64,000 bases of DNA from Bacteroidota bacterium (GTDB lineage: Bacteria; Bacteroidota; Bacteroidia; Bacteroidales; Dysgonomonadaceae). The stretch spans positions 310,001 to 374,000 of the forward strand of contig JAFADY010000063.1 in the NCBI GenBank assembly GCA_023424395.1. Direction: 5' to 3'. Below, piece by piece: positions 56,947-64,000 of the stretch (position 1 is its first letter; every line of letters starts with the position of its first letter). Under the pieces are notes generated by a model, which was given only the letters and a program-made list of their open reading frames with translations, was not told where the DNA came from and did no database searches. Position numbers and translations under genes: made by a program.

Positions 56947-57135
56947 ATGGCAAAAAAAGCAAAAGGAAACAGGGTGCAGGTAATTTTAGAATGCACAGAA
57001 CATAAAGAAAGTGGTATGCCGGGAACATCGCGCTATATTACTACCAAGAACAGAAAAAACACAACCGAGAGACTGGAGTTGAAAAAATACAATCCTGTCT
57101 TGAAGAAAATGACCGTTCACAAAGAAATAAAATAA
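56947..57135 (+). CDS. rpmG: Ribosomal protein bL33
   Basis: 62 residues: MAKKAKGNRVQVILECTEHK, then TSRYITTKNRKNTTERLELK. Only one Cys is present, so it is the zinc-free (C-minus) form. It is the second gene of the operon, 19 nt after rpmB. Confidence 0.97.
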   Translation: MAKKAKGNRVQVILECTEHKESGMPGTSRYITTKNRKNTTERLELKKYNPVLKKMTVHKEIK

Positions 57136-57147
57136 AAACGATAAACA

Positions 57148-57309
57148 ATGGCAAAGAAGGCAGTCGCAGGATTCCGCGATAAAAATACAACTACAGGACG
57201 TAGTCATACCAAAGTTATTAGAATGGTGAAATCCGATAAAACAGGAGCTTACAGCTTCAGAGAAGAAATGGTATTGAACGACCAGGTAAAAGAATATTTT
57301 TCTAAGTAA
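57148..57309 (+). CDS. DUF4295 small basic protein
   Basis: 53 residues: MAKKAVAGFRDKNTTTGRS, then KVIRMVKSDKTGAYSFREEM, ending YFSK. It is a Bacteroidota-specific companion of rpmB-rpmG, thought to be ribosome-associated; the role is unproven. It starts 12 nt after rpmG and ends just before the operon terminator. Confidence 0.88.
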   Translation: MAKKAVAGFRDKNTTTGRSHTKVIRMVKSDKTGAYSFREEMVLNDQVKEYFSK

Positions 57310-57329
57310 GTTCGTTAAAAATATGTAAA

Positions 57330-57364
57330 AACTTCCCTGCACCAAAATGCAGGGAAGTTTTTTA
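57330..57364 (+). terminator. Terminator of the rpmB operon
   Basis: AACTTCCCTGCA (57330-57341) pairs perfectly with TGCAGGGAAGTT (57348-57359), loop CCAAAA, then T's. Confidence 0.9.
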
Positions 57365-57454
57365 TTGACTATTTTGTAGATTTGCGTAATATTGTAAAGT
57401 TACTTTCAGGGGTTTTTTACAGGAAAAATTATAAAAGAAAAAAGTCATAAGTAT

Positions 57455-58408
57455 ATGGGATTGTTCGATATATTTTCAAAGAAAAATAAACAAACGTTAG
57501 ATCAAGGATTGGAGAAATCCAAAGAAAATATTTTTTCTAAACTCACGCGTGCCGTAGCCGGAAAATCGAAAGTAGATGACGAGGTGCTCGATGAATTAGA
57601 AGAAGTTCTCGTTACATCGGATGTAGGTGTCGATACCACACTCAAAATCATTGAACGTATCGAAGAGCGCGTGGCGCGCGATAAATATGTGAGCACAGAT
57701 GAATTAACCAACATTCTTCGTCAGGAGATCGCCGAATTGCTTACCGAAAATAATTCCGACGACGTATCGCAATTCGAAATACCCGATGACAAAAAACCGT
57801 ATGTAATTATGGTTGTTGGCGTAAACGGCGTTGGCAAAACCACAACGATCGGCAAGCTGGCTTATCAATTCAAACAAAAAGGCTTATCGGTTTATCTCGG
57901 CGCAGCCGATACTTTCCGTGCCGCGGCGGTTGAACAATTGGTTATTTGGGGAAACAGGGTAGGCGTACCCGTGGTGAAACAAAAAATGGGCTCCGACCCG
58001 GCGTCTGTAGCATTTGATACGCTCAATTCGGCCAAAGCCAACAACGCCGATGTGGTGATCATTGACACTGCAGGCCGTTTACACAACAAGGTTAATTTGA
58101 TGAATGAGCTAACGAAAATAAAAAACGTAATGTGCAAAGTTATCCCCAATACGCCGCACGAAGTGCTTCTTGTTCTCGACGGCTCAACCGGACAAAATGC
58201 TTTCGAGCAAGCCAAACAATTTACCGCCGCTACCGAAGTTACTGCGTTGGCCATTACTAAATTAGATGGAACTGCGAAAGGCGGCGTAGTCATAGGGATA
58301 TCAGACCAGTTTAAAATACCCGTAAAATACATAGGCTTGGGAGAAGGAATGGAAGATCTGCAGGTTTTCCAAAGAAAAGAATTTGTAGATTCGTTGTTCG
58401 GGGAGTAA
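57455..58408 (+). CDS. ftsY: Signal recognition particle receptor FtsY
   Basis: 317 residues, NG domain only, without the long acidic domain of E. coli. GTPase motifs: GVNGVGKTTTIGKLA, DTFRAAAVEQL, DTAGRLHN, TKLDGTAKGG. It docks the SRP at the inner membrane. The first 20 residues (MGLFDIFSKKNKQ) are an amphipathic membrane-binding stretch. A -7-like TAGATTTG lies at 57377-57384. Confidence 0.95.
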   Translation: MGLFDIFSKKNKQTLDQGLEKSKENIFSKLTRAVAGKSKVDDEVLDELEEVLVTSDVGVDTTLKIIERIEERVARDKYVSTDELTNILRQEIAELLTENNSDDVSQFEIPDDKKPYVIMVVGVNGVGKTTTIGKLAYQFKQKGLSVYLGAADTFRAAAVEQLVIWGNRVGVPVVKQKMGSDPASVAFDTLNSAKANNADVVIIDTAGRLHNKVNLMNELTKIKNVMCKVIPNTPHEVLLVLDGSTGQNAFEQAKQFTAATEVTALAITKLDGTAKGGVVIGISDQFKIPVKYIGLGEGMEDLQVFQRKEFVDSLFGE

Positions 58409-58438
58409 GATGGAGTTTTGGGTTAAGCGCTCTGATTA

Positions 58439-58468
58439 GCGTCTGACCTCTCAAAGTCGGTCTGACGC
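58439..58468. repeat. Inverted repeat GCGTCTGACC/GGTCTGACGC between ftsY and rimO
   Basis: Ten-base arms with one mismatch and a 10-nt loop, no T-tract. It resembles a dispersed palindrome rather than a terminator. Confidence 0.4.
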
Positions 58469-58486
58469 GCTGAAAGAAAACAGAAA

Positions 58487-59782
58487 ATGATCAAAAACAA
58501 AATAGACGTAATTACCCTCGGCTGCTCCAAAAATTTGGTTGATTCCGAATTATTGATGCGCCAGTTGATAGCCAACGGCTATACTGTGGAACACGACTCG
58601 GATAATCCAAAAGGAGAGATCGCCGTTATCAACACGTGCGGTTTCATTGGCGATGCCAAAGAAGAATCAGTGAATATGATCCTTGAGTTTGCTGAGGCAA
58701 AAAAACGCAACCGGTTGAAAAAATTGTTCGTTATGGGTTGCCTTTCGGAGCGTTATATGAACGAGTTGCAAGAAGAAATTCCCGAAGTGGATAAATTCTA
58801 TGGCAAATTCAATTGGAAAGGATTAATTGCCGATTTGGGGAAATCGTATTACAAAGACCTTGAGTTCGACCGCTCGCTCTCCACGCCACCGCACTACGCG
58901 TATGTGAAAATATCCGAAGGATGTGACCGAACCTGTTCCTATTGTTCTATTCCTTTGATGACCGGGAAACATAAATCGCGCCCGATGGGGGAAATTGAAG
59001 AAGAAATTCGTCGTCTGGTTGATGAGGGTGTGAAAGAATTTCAATTTATAGCACAAGACTTAACTTATTATGGATTAGACTTGTATAAATCTATGAAACT
59101 TCCCCAACTTGTAGAAAATTGTGCGGATATCCGAGGTGTGGATTGGATTCGTTTACACTACGCCTACCCCGCACATTTTCCCATGGATTTGCTACGAGTA
59201 ATGCGCGAAAAACAAAATGTTTGTAATTATTTGGACATTGCTTTACAGCACATTTCCGATAATATGCTCACAAAAATGCGACGGAATATTACAAAACAGC
59301 AAACCATCGAGTTGATCGAAAAAATAAGAAATGAAGTCCCCGCCATCCATTTACGTACAACGATGATGGTGGGACATCCGGGGGAAACCGAGAAAGATTT
59401 CAACGAATTGGTTGATTTTGTACGAGAAACACGATTCGAACGTTTGGGCGCTTTCCCGTATTCACACGAAGAAGATACTTACGCCGACAAGAATTATACC
59501 GACGAAATTCCCGCGGCGGTTAAACAAGAGCGCATGAATAGATTGATGGATGTTCAAGAACAAATTGCCTTGAGCATCAACGAAGCCAAGATCGGGCAAA
59601 CCATGAAAGTAATTATCGATTCAGAAGATGCGGAAAATTACATCGGACGCACTGAATTCGATTCACCCGAAGTGGACGGCGAAGTTCTTATCGACAAAGC
59701 CAAACCATTGATAATAGGCGAATTTTATAACGCGAAAATCACATCGGCCATGCCATTCGATTTAACGGCAATCATCGAATAA
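58487..59782 (+). CDS. rimO: Ribosomal protein uS12 methylthiotransferase
   Basis: 431 residues. Methylthiotransferase-domain cysteines are Cys13 (GCSKN), Cys51 (NTCGF) and Cys85 (MGCLSE); the radical-SAM triplet is Cys146-x3-Cys150-x2-Cys153. A C-terminal TRAM domain follows. The CSKN and SIPLMTGKHKSRP motifs mark RimO rather than MiaB. It modifies Asp88 of uS12. Confidence 0.95.
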   Translation: MIKNKIDVITLGCSKNLVDSELLMRQLIANGYTVEHDSDNPKGEIAVINTCGFIGDAKEESVNMILEFAEAKKRNRLKKLFVMGCLSERYMNELQEEIPEVDKFYGKFNWKGLIADLGKSYYKDLEFDRSLSTPPHYAYVKISEGCDRTCSYCSIPLMTGKHKSRPMGEIEEEIRRLVDEGVKEFQFIAQDLTYYGLDLYKSMKLPQLVENCADIRGVDWIRLHYAYPAHFPMDLLRVMREKQNVCNYLDIALQHISDNMLTKMRRNITKQQTIELIEKIRNEVPAIHLRTTMMVGHPGETEKDFNELVDFVRETRFERLGAFPYSHEEDTYADKNYTDEIPAAVKQERMNRLMDVQEQIALSINEAKIGQTMKVIIDSEDAENYIGRTEFDSPEVDGEVLIDKAKPLIIGEFYNAKITSAMPFDLTAIIE

Positions 59783-59817
59783 ACATCAAAATTCTCAAAT
59801 CCCAAATCCCAAATCCT

Positions 59818-60111
59818 ATGACCCACAAAGAATTAATTGCAGAACTGGCGCAACGCCTCAATTGGACACAAACGAGGGTATCTGAAGTGTTGGATATTAC
59901 CGTAAGCGCACTGAATGAAAAATTGACAGAGAACACTCAGATTTCTATCCAGAATTTCGGCGTTTTCGAAACGAAAAAGAAATCCGAAAGAATTTCGGTG
60001 AACCCGCAAAGCGGACAACGATATTTGGTGCCACCGGCTATTGTTGCCACCTTCAAGCCCGCCTCGGGATTAAAAGAACAATACAAAAACCTTGACGACG
60101 ATGGAAGATAA
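59818..60111 (+). CDS. HU family DNA-binding protein
   Basis: 97 residues. HU/IHF fold: MTHKELIAELAQRLNWT, then SIQNFGVFETKKKSERISVNP and SGQRYLVPP in the DNA-binding arm; the usual GR(N)P element is replaced by N-P-Q-S-G. It overlaps the next HU gene by 11 nt. The leader before it is made of near-repeats of AAATCCC (59785-59815). Confidence 0.85.
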   Translation: MTHKELIAELAQRLNWTQTRVSEVLDITVSALNEKLTENTQISIQNFGVFETKKKSERISVNPQSGQRYLVPPAIVATFKPASGLKEQYKNLDDDGR

Positions 60112-60712
60112 AATGAATTTTCAGGAATTGGGCGATCTGCTGACAGAAAAAGCAGAACTTACAAAAAAAGACGCCGAATATTTTTTAAAAGAACTTTTCG
60201 ATTTAATATCCGAATCGTTATCCGAAACGAATCCTGTCAAGATAAAAGATTTCGGGACGTTTAAATTAAAGTCCATTCAATCGCGCGAAAGTGTGGACGT
60301 AAATACAGGCGAAAAAATTGAAATTCCCGCTCACAACAGAATATCTTTTTCTCCCGCAACGGCGCTCAAAGAATTGGTAAACAAACCTTTCTCTCATTTC
60401 GAGACAACGTTGATCAACGAAGGGTTCGATCCGGAAGGGATTAGTTTTGAAATAGACGATGATGATTTGGATGAAGATGACGACGATGTGGAAGTTGTTC
60501 TGGATACCGATAAGGTGATGAAAGTTGACCGGGAAAACGATCGAATTCATGTTGAGCATCTCAACGATCATGAAACATTTTTGACGGCCGTTATTCATAA
60601 AGTGAAAAACAACCCGAAGCCCATTCTCTTAATTGTTTTAGGCGGGTTAATGATCGCATCGGTGTCTATTTTCTTCGCAAAAGCAAAAAGAAAAAAGCGT
60701 AAAGCTTGTTAA
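60101..60712 (+). CDS. HU domain protein with acidic linker and C-terminal membrane helix
   Basis: 203 residues from ATG 60101 (a TTG at 60092 and an ATG at 60113 are alternatives). Residues 6-95 are an HU fold (FGTFKLKSIQSRESVDVNTG in the arm). Residues 118-130 are almost all Asp/Glu. A single membrane helix lies at about 174-193 (PILLIVLGGLMIASVSIFFA), followed by a basic tail, KAKRKKRK. Linking an HU fold to a tail anchor could tether DNA to the inner membrane. No described protein of this layout is known to me. Translationally coupled to the HU gene upstream. Confidence 0.75.
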   Translation: MEDKMNFQELGDLLTEKAELTKKDAEYFLKELFDLISESLSETNPVKIKDFGTFKLKSIQSRESVDVNTGEKIEIPAHNRISFSPATALKELVNKPFSHFETTLINEGFDPEGISFEIDDDDLDEDDDDVEVVLDTDKVMKVDRENDRIHVEHLNDHETFLTAVIHKVKNNPKPILLIVLGGLMIASVSIFFAKAKRKKRKAC

Positions 60713-60745
60713 GGTTTCACGCTTCATTTTCAGCGTTTTTGAGTC

Positions 60746-61447
60746 TTAGTCTTTCAAATAATACTCAACCGTACTTACAACACGTACATTTTTAATGTGC
60801 GGAGTGTTTGCATCACGATCTGTAATGGAAAATTGTCCTTGATTAGCACTTTTAATTTTACCGAGCTTGCTGTCGGAATCTTCGGCAAATTTAATGGCCG
60901 ATTCACGGGCATTCTTGGTTGCCTCTTCGATCATTTCCGGTTTTATATCATTGAGTTTAGTGAATGTAAACTGCACATTGTATTGGTAATCGCCACCTGT
61001 AACTGCAATTCCCTGACGAAGCAGCTCACCTTGCTCGCTCATCAGTTTGCGTACCAAATCCACATTATCGGAACTCACTGTGATGACCGACGTAATATTG
61101 TATCGGTAAAGCGATGTGTTATTACTGTATCTTTCGGCTTCCATATCCACCACCTGCGGAGCTGAAATGCTGATCTCTTCATCTTTAATTCCGTTGGATT
61201 TGAGAAACGAAACAATCGTTTGATTTTTTACATTCAAATTATCATATAAAGTAACAAGGTCGCTCCCCACATCTTTATATACCAACGGCCAAATCGCTTT
61301 GTCGGCCTGAACTTCACGTTCGGCAAGGCCTTTCACGTTCACAACCCTATCACGTTGCGAAAAAACTTTAATACCGCTTTTTATGGCAAGTCCCAATAAA
61401 ATCAATCCCAACGCTAAAACTGCAGCTTCAATAATTCTGTGTTTCAT
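60746..61447 (-). CDS. SIMPL (DUF541) domain protein
   Basis: 233 residues with an N-terminal helix (AAVLALGLILLGLAIKSG), then the SIMPL fold: VVNVKGLAEREVQADKAIW, ITSVITVSSDNVDLVRKLM and AEDSDSKLGKIKSANQG. The family is periplasmic and of uncertain role. It is convergent with the HU pair. The -7 element is at 61474-61481. Confidence 0.88.
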   Translation of the reverse strand: MKHRIIEAAVLALGLILLGLAIKSGIKVFSQRDRVVNVKGLAEREVQADKAIWPLVYKDVGSDLVTLYDNLNVKNQTIVSFLKSNGIKDEEISISAPQVVDMEAERYSNNTSLYRYNITSVITVSSDNVDLVRKLMSEQGELLRQGIAVTGGDYQYNVQFTFTKLNDIKPEMIEEATKNARESAIKFAEDSDSKLGKIKSANQGQFSITDRDANTPHIKNVRVVSTVEYYLKD

Positions 61448-61772
61448 ATTTAAAATTATTAATTGTACCGCAACAAAGATAAGTCAATATTCGGTCCGTT
61501 ATTCTTGTTTAAGTAAATTTATATTTCGCTTATAGGTTACCTCATAAAACTGAATTAATGAATGTTAAATGACTAGACTAAGTGAAATCATTCTAAATAA
61601 AATTTAAAATTTTTAAATCGAAAACCTTTAATTAAAGATGAATAAAGCATTTTATTAAAAAACACAATAATGTTAAACAATTAGGGTAGGGTAAATGTTA
61701 TTGTTGGTATAAAAATTACAAGTATACTTATAACTTATTTTAAAATCACGTCTATAGAACGTAGCACTTACT
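61448..61772. other. 325-bp intergenic region between the SIMPL gene and pdhA
   Basis: Contains the minus-strand -7 element TATCTTTG (plus 61474-61481) of the SIMPL gene and, nearer pdhA, the palindrome AAGTATACTT (61720-61729). No clean TTG/TAnnTTTG pair for pdhA and no ORF were seen. Confidence 0.45.
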
Positions 61773-62774
61773 ATGGCAAAATCTAAAGCTAAAAAAGAAA
61801 CGAAAAAACAGGAAATTTCCAAAGAAAAACTTTTGCACATGCACAAACTCATGTGCGACATCCGTAATTTCGACGACAAAGTAAATTATATGGTGAAACG
61901 CGGGCAAGTGCCCGGAATGACGCACTTCTCGGTAGGCGAAGAAGCCGCTAATGTTGGCGCAATTGCCGCTATTTCCAATGGAGACCTCATCACTTCCAAT
62001 CACCGCGGTCACGGACAAACGATTGCTATGGAGATCGATTTGAACGAAATGATGGCCGAAATCATGGGAAAAGCTACGGGTACCTGTAAAGGAAAAGGTG
62101 GCTCGATGCACATTGCCGACCTCGATAAAGGTAATCTCGGAGCCAACGGAATCGTGGGCGGAGGAATGGGGATGGCAATTGGCGCAGCGCTGACTCAAAA
62201 AATGAAAAATACCGGAAAAATTGTTTTGTGTTGTTTTGGCGACGGCGCCGTAAATGAAGGCACTTTCCACGAAACCCTTAACTTGGCTTCAGTTTGGAAC
62301 CTTCCGGTTATTTTTTATTCGATAAACAACATGTACGGCATTAGTACGCCAATTTCGAGTGTAATTAATGTGGATTATAATTATCAACGCGCTTGTGCTT
62401 ACGGTGTCCCCGGACATTTTATTGAAGACGGAAACGATTTGTTGGCTGTTTATGAGAAATTTCAGGAACTCGTAAAATACGTTCGTGATGGAAACGGCCC
62501 GGTGTTAGTAGAAGCTATTACCTATCGTTGGTACGGGCACTCTACTTCCGATCCCGGAAAATATCGTACCAAAGCCGAGGTGGACGAATGGAAGAAAAAA
62601 GACCCGATCGTAAAATATAAAAACTATTTACTCGAAAATAACTTGGCCACTGAAGCAGAATTGAACGAAATCAACAAAAAATCGATGGAAGCCGTTGAGG
62701 AATCCGTGAAATTTGCGATGAACAGTCCTGAGCCCACTCTTGAATCGGCTTTCGAAGATATTTTCGCTGACTAA
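61773..62774 (+). CDS. pdhA: Pyruvate dehydrogenase E1 component, alpha subunit
   Basis: 333 residues. Thiamine-diphosphate motif GDGAVNEGTFHETLNLASVW followed by NN; the phosphate-loop HGQTIAMEIDLN region and YRWYGHSTSDPGKYR are typical of E1 alpha. With the downstream beta subunit it forms E1 of the oxidative pyruvate dehydrogenase complex. A branched-chain 2-oxoacid or acetoin enzyme is a possible alternative; E2 and E3 genes are not in the window. The N-terminus is a Lys-rich tail (AKSKAKKETKKQE). Confidence 0.88.
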   Translation: MAKSKAKKETKKQEISKEKLLHMHKLMCDIRNFDDKVNYMVKRGQVPGMTHFSVGEEAANVGAIAAISNGDLITSNHRGHGQTIAMEIDLNEMMAEIMGKATGTCKGKGGSMHIADLDKGNLGANGIVGGGMGMAIGAALTQKMKNTGKIVLCCFGDGAVNEGTFHETLNLASVWNLPVIFYSINNMYGISTPISSVINVDYNYQRACAYGVPGHFIEDGNDLLAVYEKFQELVKYVRDGNGPVLVEAITYRWYGHSTSDPGKYRTKAEVDEWKKKDPIVKYKNYLLENNLATEAELNEINKKSMEAVEESVKFAMNSPEPTLESAFEDIFAD

Positions 62775-62777
62775 CGA

Positions 62778-62802
62778 ACCCCTAATCCCCTAAAGGGGCC
62801 TT
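62778..62802 (+). repeat. Dispersed repeat A, copy 4
   Basis: ACCCCTAATCCCCTAAAGG then GGCCTT. It lies 3 nt after the pdhA stop codon and is inverted relative to copy 5. Confidence 0.75.
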
Positions 62803-62815
62803 ATAAATAGAAAAA

Positions 62816-63871
62816 ATGAACAATACAAAAACAGATAATAATCACCAGCCCGTAAAGTCCACTTCAGGGGATTTAGGGGCAGAAACTAAATTAATGTCCG
62901 TCAGAGATGCCATTATTATGGCCATGTCGGAAGAAATGCGCCGCGACGAAAACGTGTTTCTCATGGGAGAAGACGTAGGAATCTTCGGCGGCGATTTTGG
63001 AACATCGGTAGGAATGCTCGAAGAATTTGGCAAAGAACGCGTACGCGATACGCCCATTTCCGAAAACGCCATTTCAGGTTGCGCCATCGGTGCTGCCATG
63101 ACCGGTATGCGCCCTATCGTAGATGTTACTTTTATGGATTTCATCGTTTATATGATGGACAACATAGTGAATCAGGCAGCTAAAACCCGATATATGTTCG
63201 GTGGAAAAGGGCAGGTGCCCGTTGTTTTCCGCTGCGCTGCAGGGTCGGGTGTGGGCGCCGCTGCACAGCACTCGCAGTCGCTTGAAGCGTGGTTCACACA
63301 CATCCCGGGACTAAAAGTTGTTGCTCCGGGAACCCCAGCCGATGTAAAAGGAATACTTAAATCCGCTATCAGGGACAATAACACCGTTATTTTCCTTGAA
63401 TATAAAGCGCAATTCAACATGAAAGGCGAAGTACCTCTCGACCCCGAATTTACCATACCATTGGGGAAGGCCGAAATAAAAAAAGAGGGAAAAGACGTAA
63501 CTGTTGTTACGTATGGAAGAATGCTAGAACGCGTAATGAAGGCTGCCGAAGAAGTGCAGGCCGAAGGCGTAAGCGTCGAAGTGGTTGATTTGAGAACATT
63601 GATGCCGCTCGACAAAGAAGCTATCCTTAACTCGGTGAAGAAGACCGGTAAAGTGCTGCTCGTTAACGATGCGCACAAAACCGGCGGATTCATCGGTGAA
63701 ATCGCCGCCATGATAGCCGAAAGCGATGCTTTTGATTATCTCGACGGCCGCATCCTGCGATTGGCAGGCGAAGACGTTCCCATGCCATACAATGCAGCGC
63801 TCGAAACGGCTATGATACCCAGCGTGGAACGCATTAAAAAATACATGCTTAAATTAGTCAACAAACGATAA
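62816..63871 (+). CDS. pdhB: Pyruvate dehydrogenase E1 component, beta subunit, with repeat-encoded N-terminus
   Basis: 351 residues from ATG 62816. From residue 27 (MSVRDAIIMAMSEEM) the protein is an ordinary E1 beta: GEDVGIFGGDFG, PISENAISGCAIGAAMTG, and GSGVGAAAQHSQSLEAWF. Residues 1-26 are not found in relatives; their codons 14-22 come from dispersed repeat A read in reverse. Start at 62816 is favoured by its A-rich context; ATG 62894 would give the standard N-terminus. The complex makes acetyl-CoA for the TCA block at 11.5-18 kb. Confidence 0.88.
   Translation: MNNTKTDNNHQPVKSTSGDLGAETKLMSVRDAIIMAMSEEMRRDENVFLMGEDVGIFGGDFGTSVGMLEEFGKERVRDTPISENAISGCAIGAAMTGMRPIVDVTFMDFIVYMMDNIVNQAAKTRYMFGGKGQVPVVFRCAAGSGVGAAAQHSQSLEAWFTHIPGLKVVAPGTPADVKGILKSAIRDNNTVIFLEYKAQFNMKGEVPLDPEFTIPLGKAEIKKEGKDVTVVTYGRMLERVMKAAEEVQAEGVSVEVVDLRTLMPLDKEAILNSVKKTGKVLLVNDAHKTGGFIGEIAAMIAESDAFDYLDGRILRLAGEDVPMPYNAALETAMIPSVERIKKYMLKLVNKR
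62857..62880 (-). repeat. Dispersed repeat A, copy 5, inside pdhB
   Basis: Reverse complement reads GCCCCTAAATCCCCT then GAAGTGGAC. With copy 4 it forms an inverted repeat whose loop holds the pdhB start codon. Confidence 0.75.
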
Positions 63872-63872
63872 A

Positions 63873-63990
63873 TTCAATTGTAATTCAGCAGATTTTCAAT
63901 AGCTATTAAGTCGTTTGGTTGATTTTTTCACCGCCGCAACGAATAACGCGAAGCGAATCATCACTGAATTACAATCGAATTACAATTGAA
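63873..63990. repeat. Inverted repeat of about 16 bp flanking 75 bp at the window end
   Basis: TTCAATTGTAATTCAG (63873-63888) is matched by CTGAATTACAAT (63964-63975) and AATTACAATTGAA (63978-63990) on the other side; the right side holds the unit GAATTACAAT twice. The window ends before the right flank can be judged. Confidence 0.45.
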
Positions 63991-64000
63991 CAGAATTGAT

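Overview
The window is chromosomal DNA from a member of the Bacteroidota, most likely a Bacteroidales-type bacterium; the family cannot be fixed from sequence alone. The evidence is the promoter class (TTG, about 20 nt, then TAnnTTTG upstream of several genes), A-rich translation starts without Shine-Dalgarno sites, many lipoproteins, phylum-typical families (DUF4295, DUF4468, DUF4838, DUF1573, YaiO barrels), and the gene pairs rpmB-rpmG-DUF4295 and TPR-ribH. Nearly all of it is coding. I see no rRNA, CRISPR array, insertion sequence or prophage.

Layout. 1-11.3 kb: scattered envelope and transport genes (a truncated PQQ-type dehydrogenase with a haem c domain, manganese exporter, cation symporter, lipoprotein oligopeptidase, Lrp-type regulator divergent from metY, OPT transporter, NlpE-like lipoprotein). 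11.5-19.9 kb: a TCA block (aconitase, type I isocitrate dehydrogenase, citrate synthase, a second eukaryotic-like isocitrate dehydrogenase) followed by NIF3 and a zinc-ribbon coiled-coil protein. 20-25 kb: an outer-membrane barrel and a 995-residue TPR protein. 25-27.8 kb: an A+T-rich accessory patch with a Nudix enzyme, a Fic protein whose catalytic His is Gln, a small secreted protein and a HEPN-like protein. 27.9-42.7 kb: housekeeping (mrp, trmB, gdhA, an AddB-like nuclease, tadA, yraN, birA, pyrH, frr, rsgA, cls, aroK, ald). 42.7-52.4 kb: a tightly packed minus-strand cluster read here as a synthase-dependent exopolysaccharide system. 52.9-64 kb: MATE pump, tRNA-Tyr and tRNA-Gly, ribH, ribosomal proteins, ftsY, rimO, two HU proteins (one membrane-anchored), a SIMPL protein and pyruvate dehydrogenase E1 alpha and beta.

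The strongest candidate for an undescribed system is 43993-52370. It holds a membrane HEAT-repeat protein, a processive family 2 glycosyltransferase with all catalytic motifs, a periplasmic TPR superhelix fused to a YaiO-like outer-membrane barrel, a DUF4838 glycosidase-like secreted protein and a DUF1573 lipoprotein. The parts match the logic of PgaC/PgaA/PgaB, but no deacetylase, PilZ domain or regulator is present. A 546-bp leader upstream has two 9-bp direct repeats exactly 22 bp apart and a long stem-loop.

Other notable points are: four GCTCAAA sites arranged in exact mirror symmetry over the promoter of the Fic gene; a predicted NAD-type and an NADP-type isocitrate dehydrogenase in one TCA cluster; and short dispersed palindromic repeats that have entered coding sequence (the N-termini of Icd and PdhB and the stop codon of acnA) and bracket the pdhB start codon in inverted orientation.
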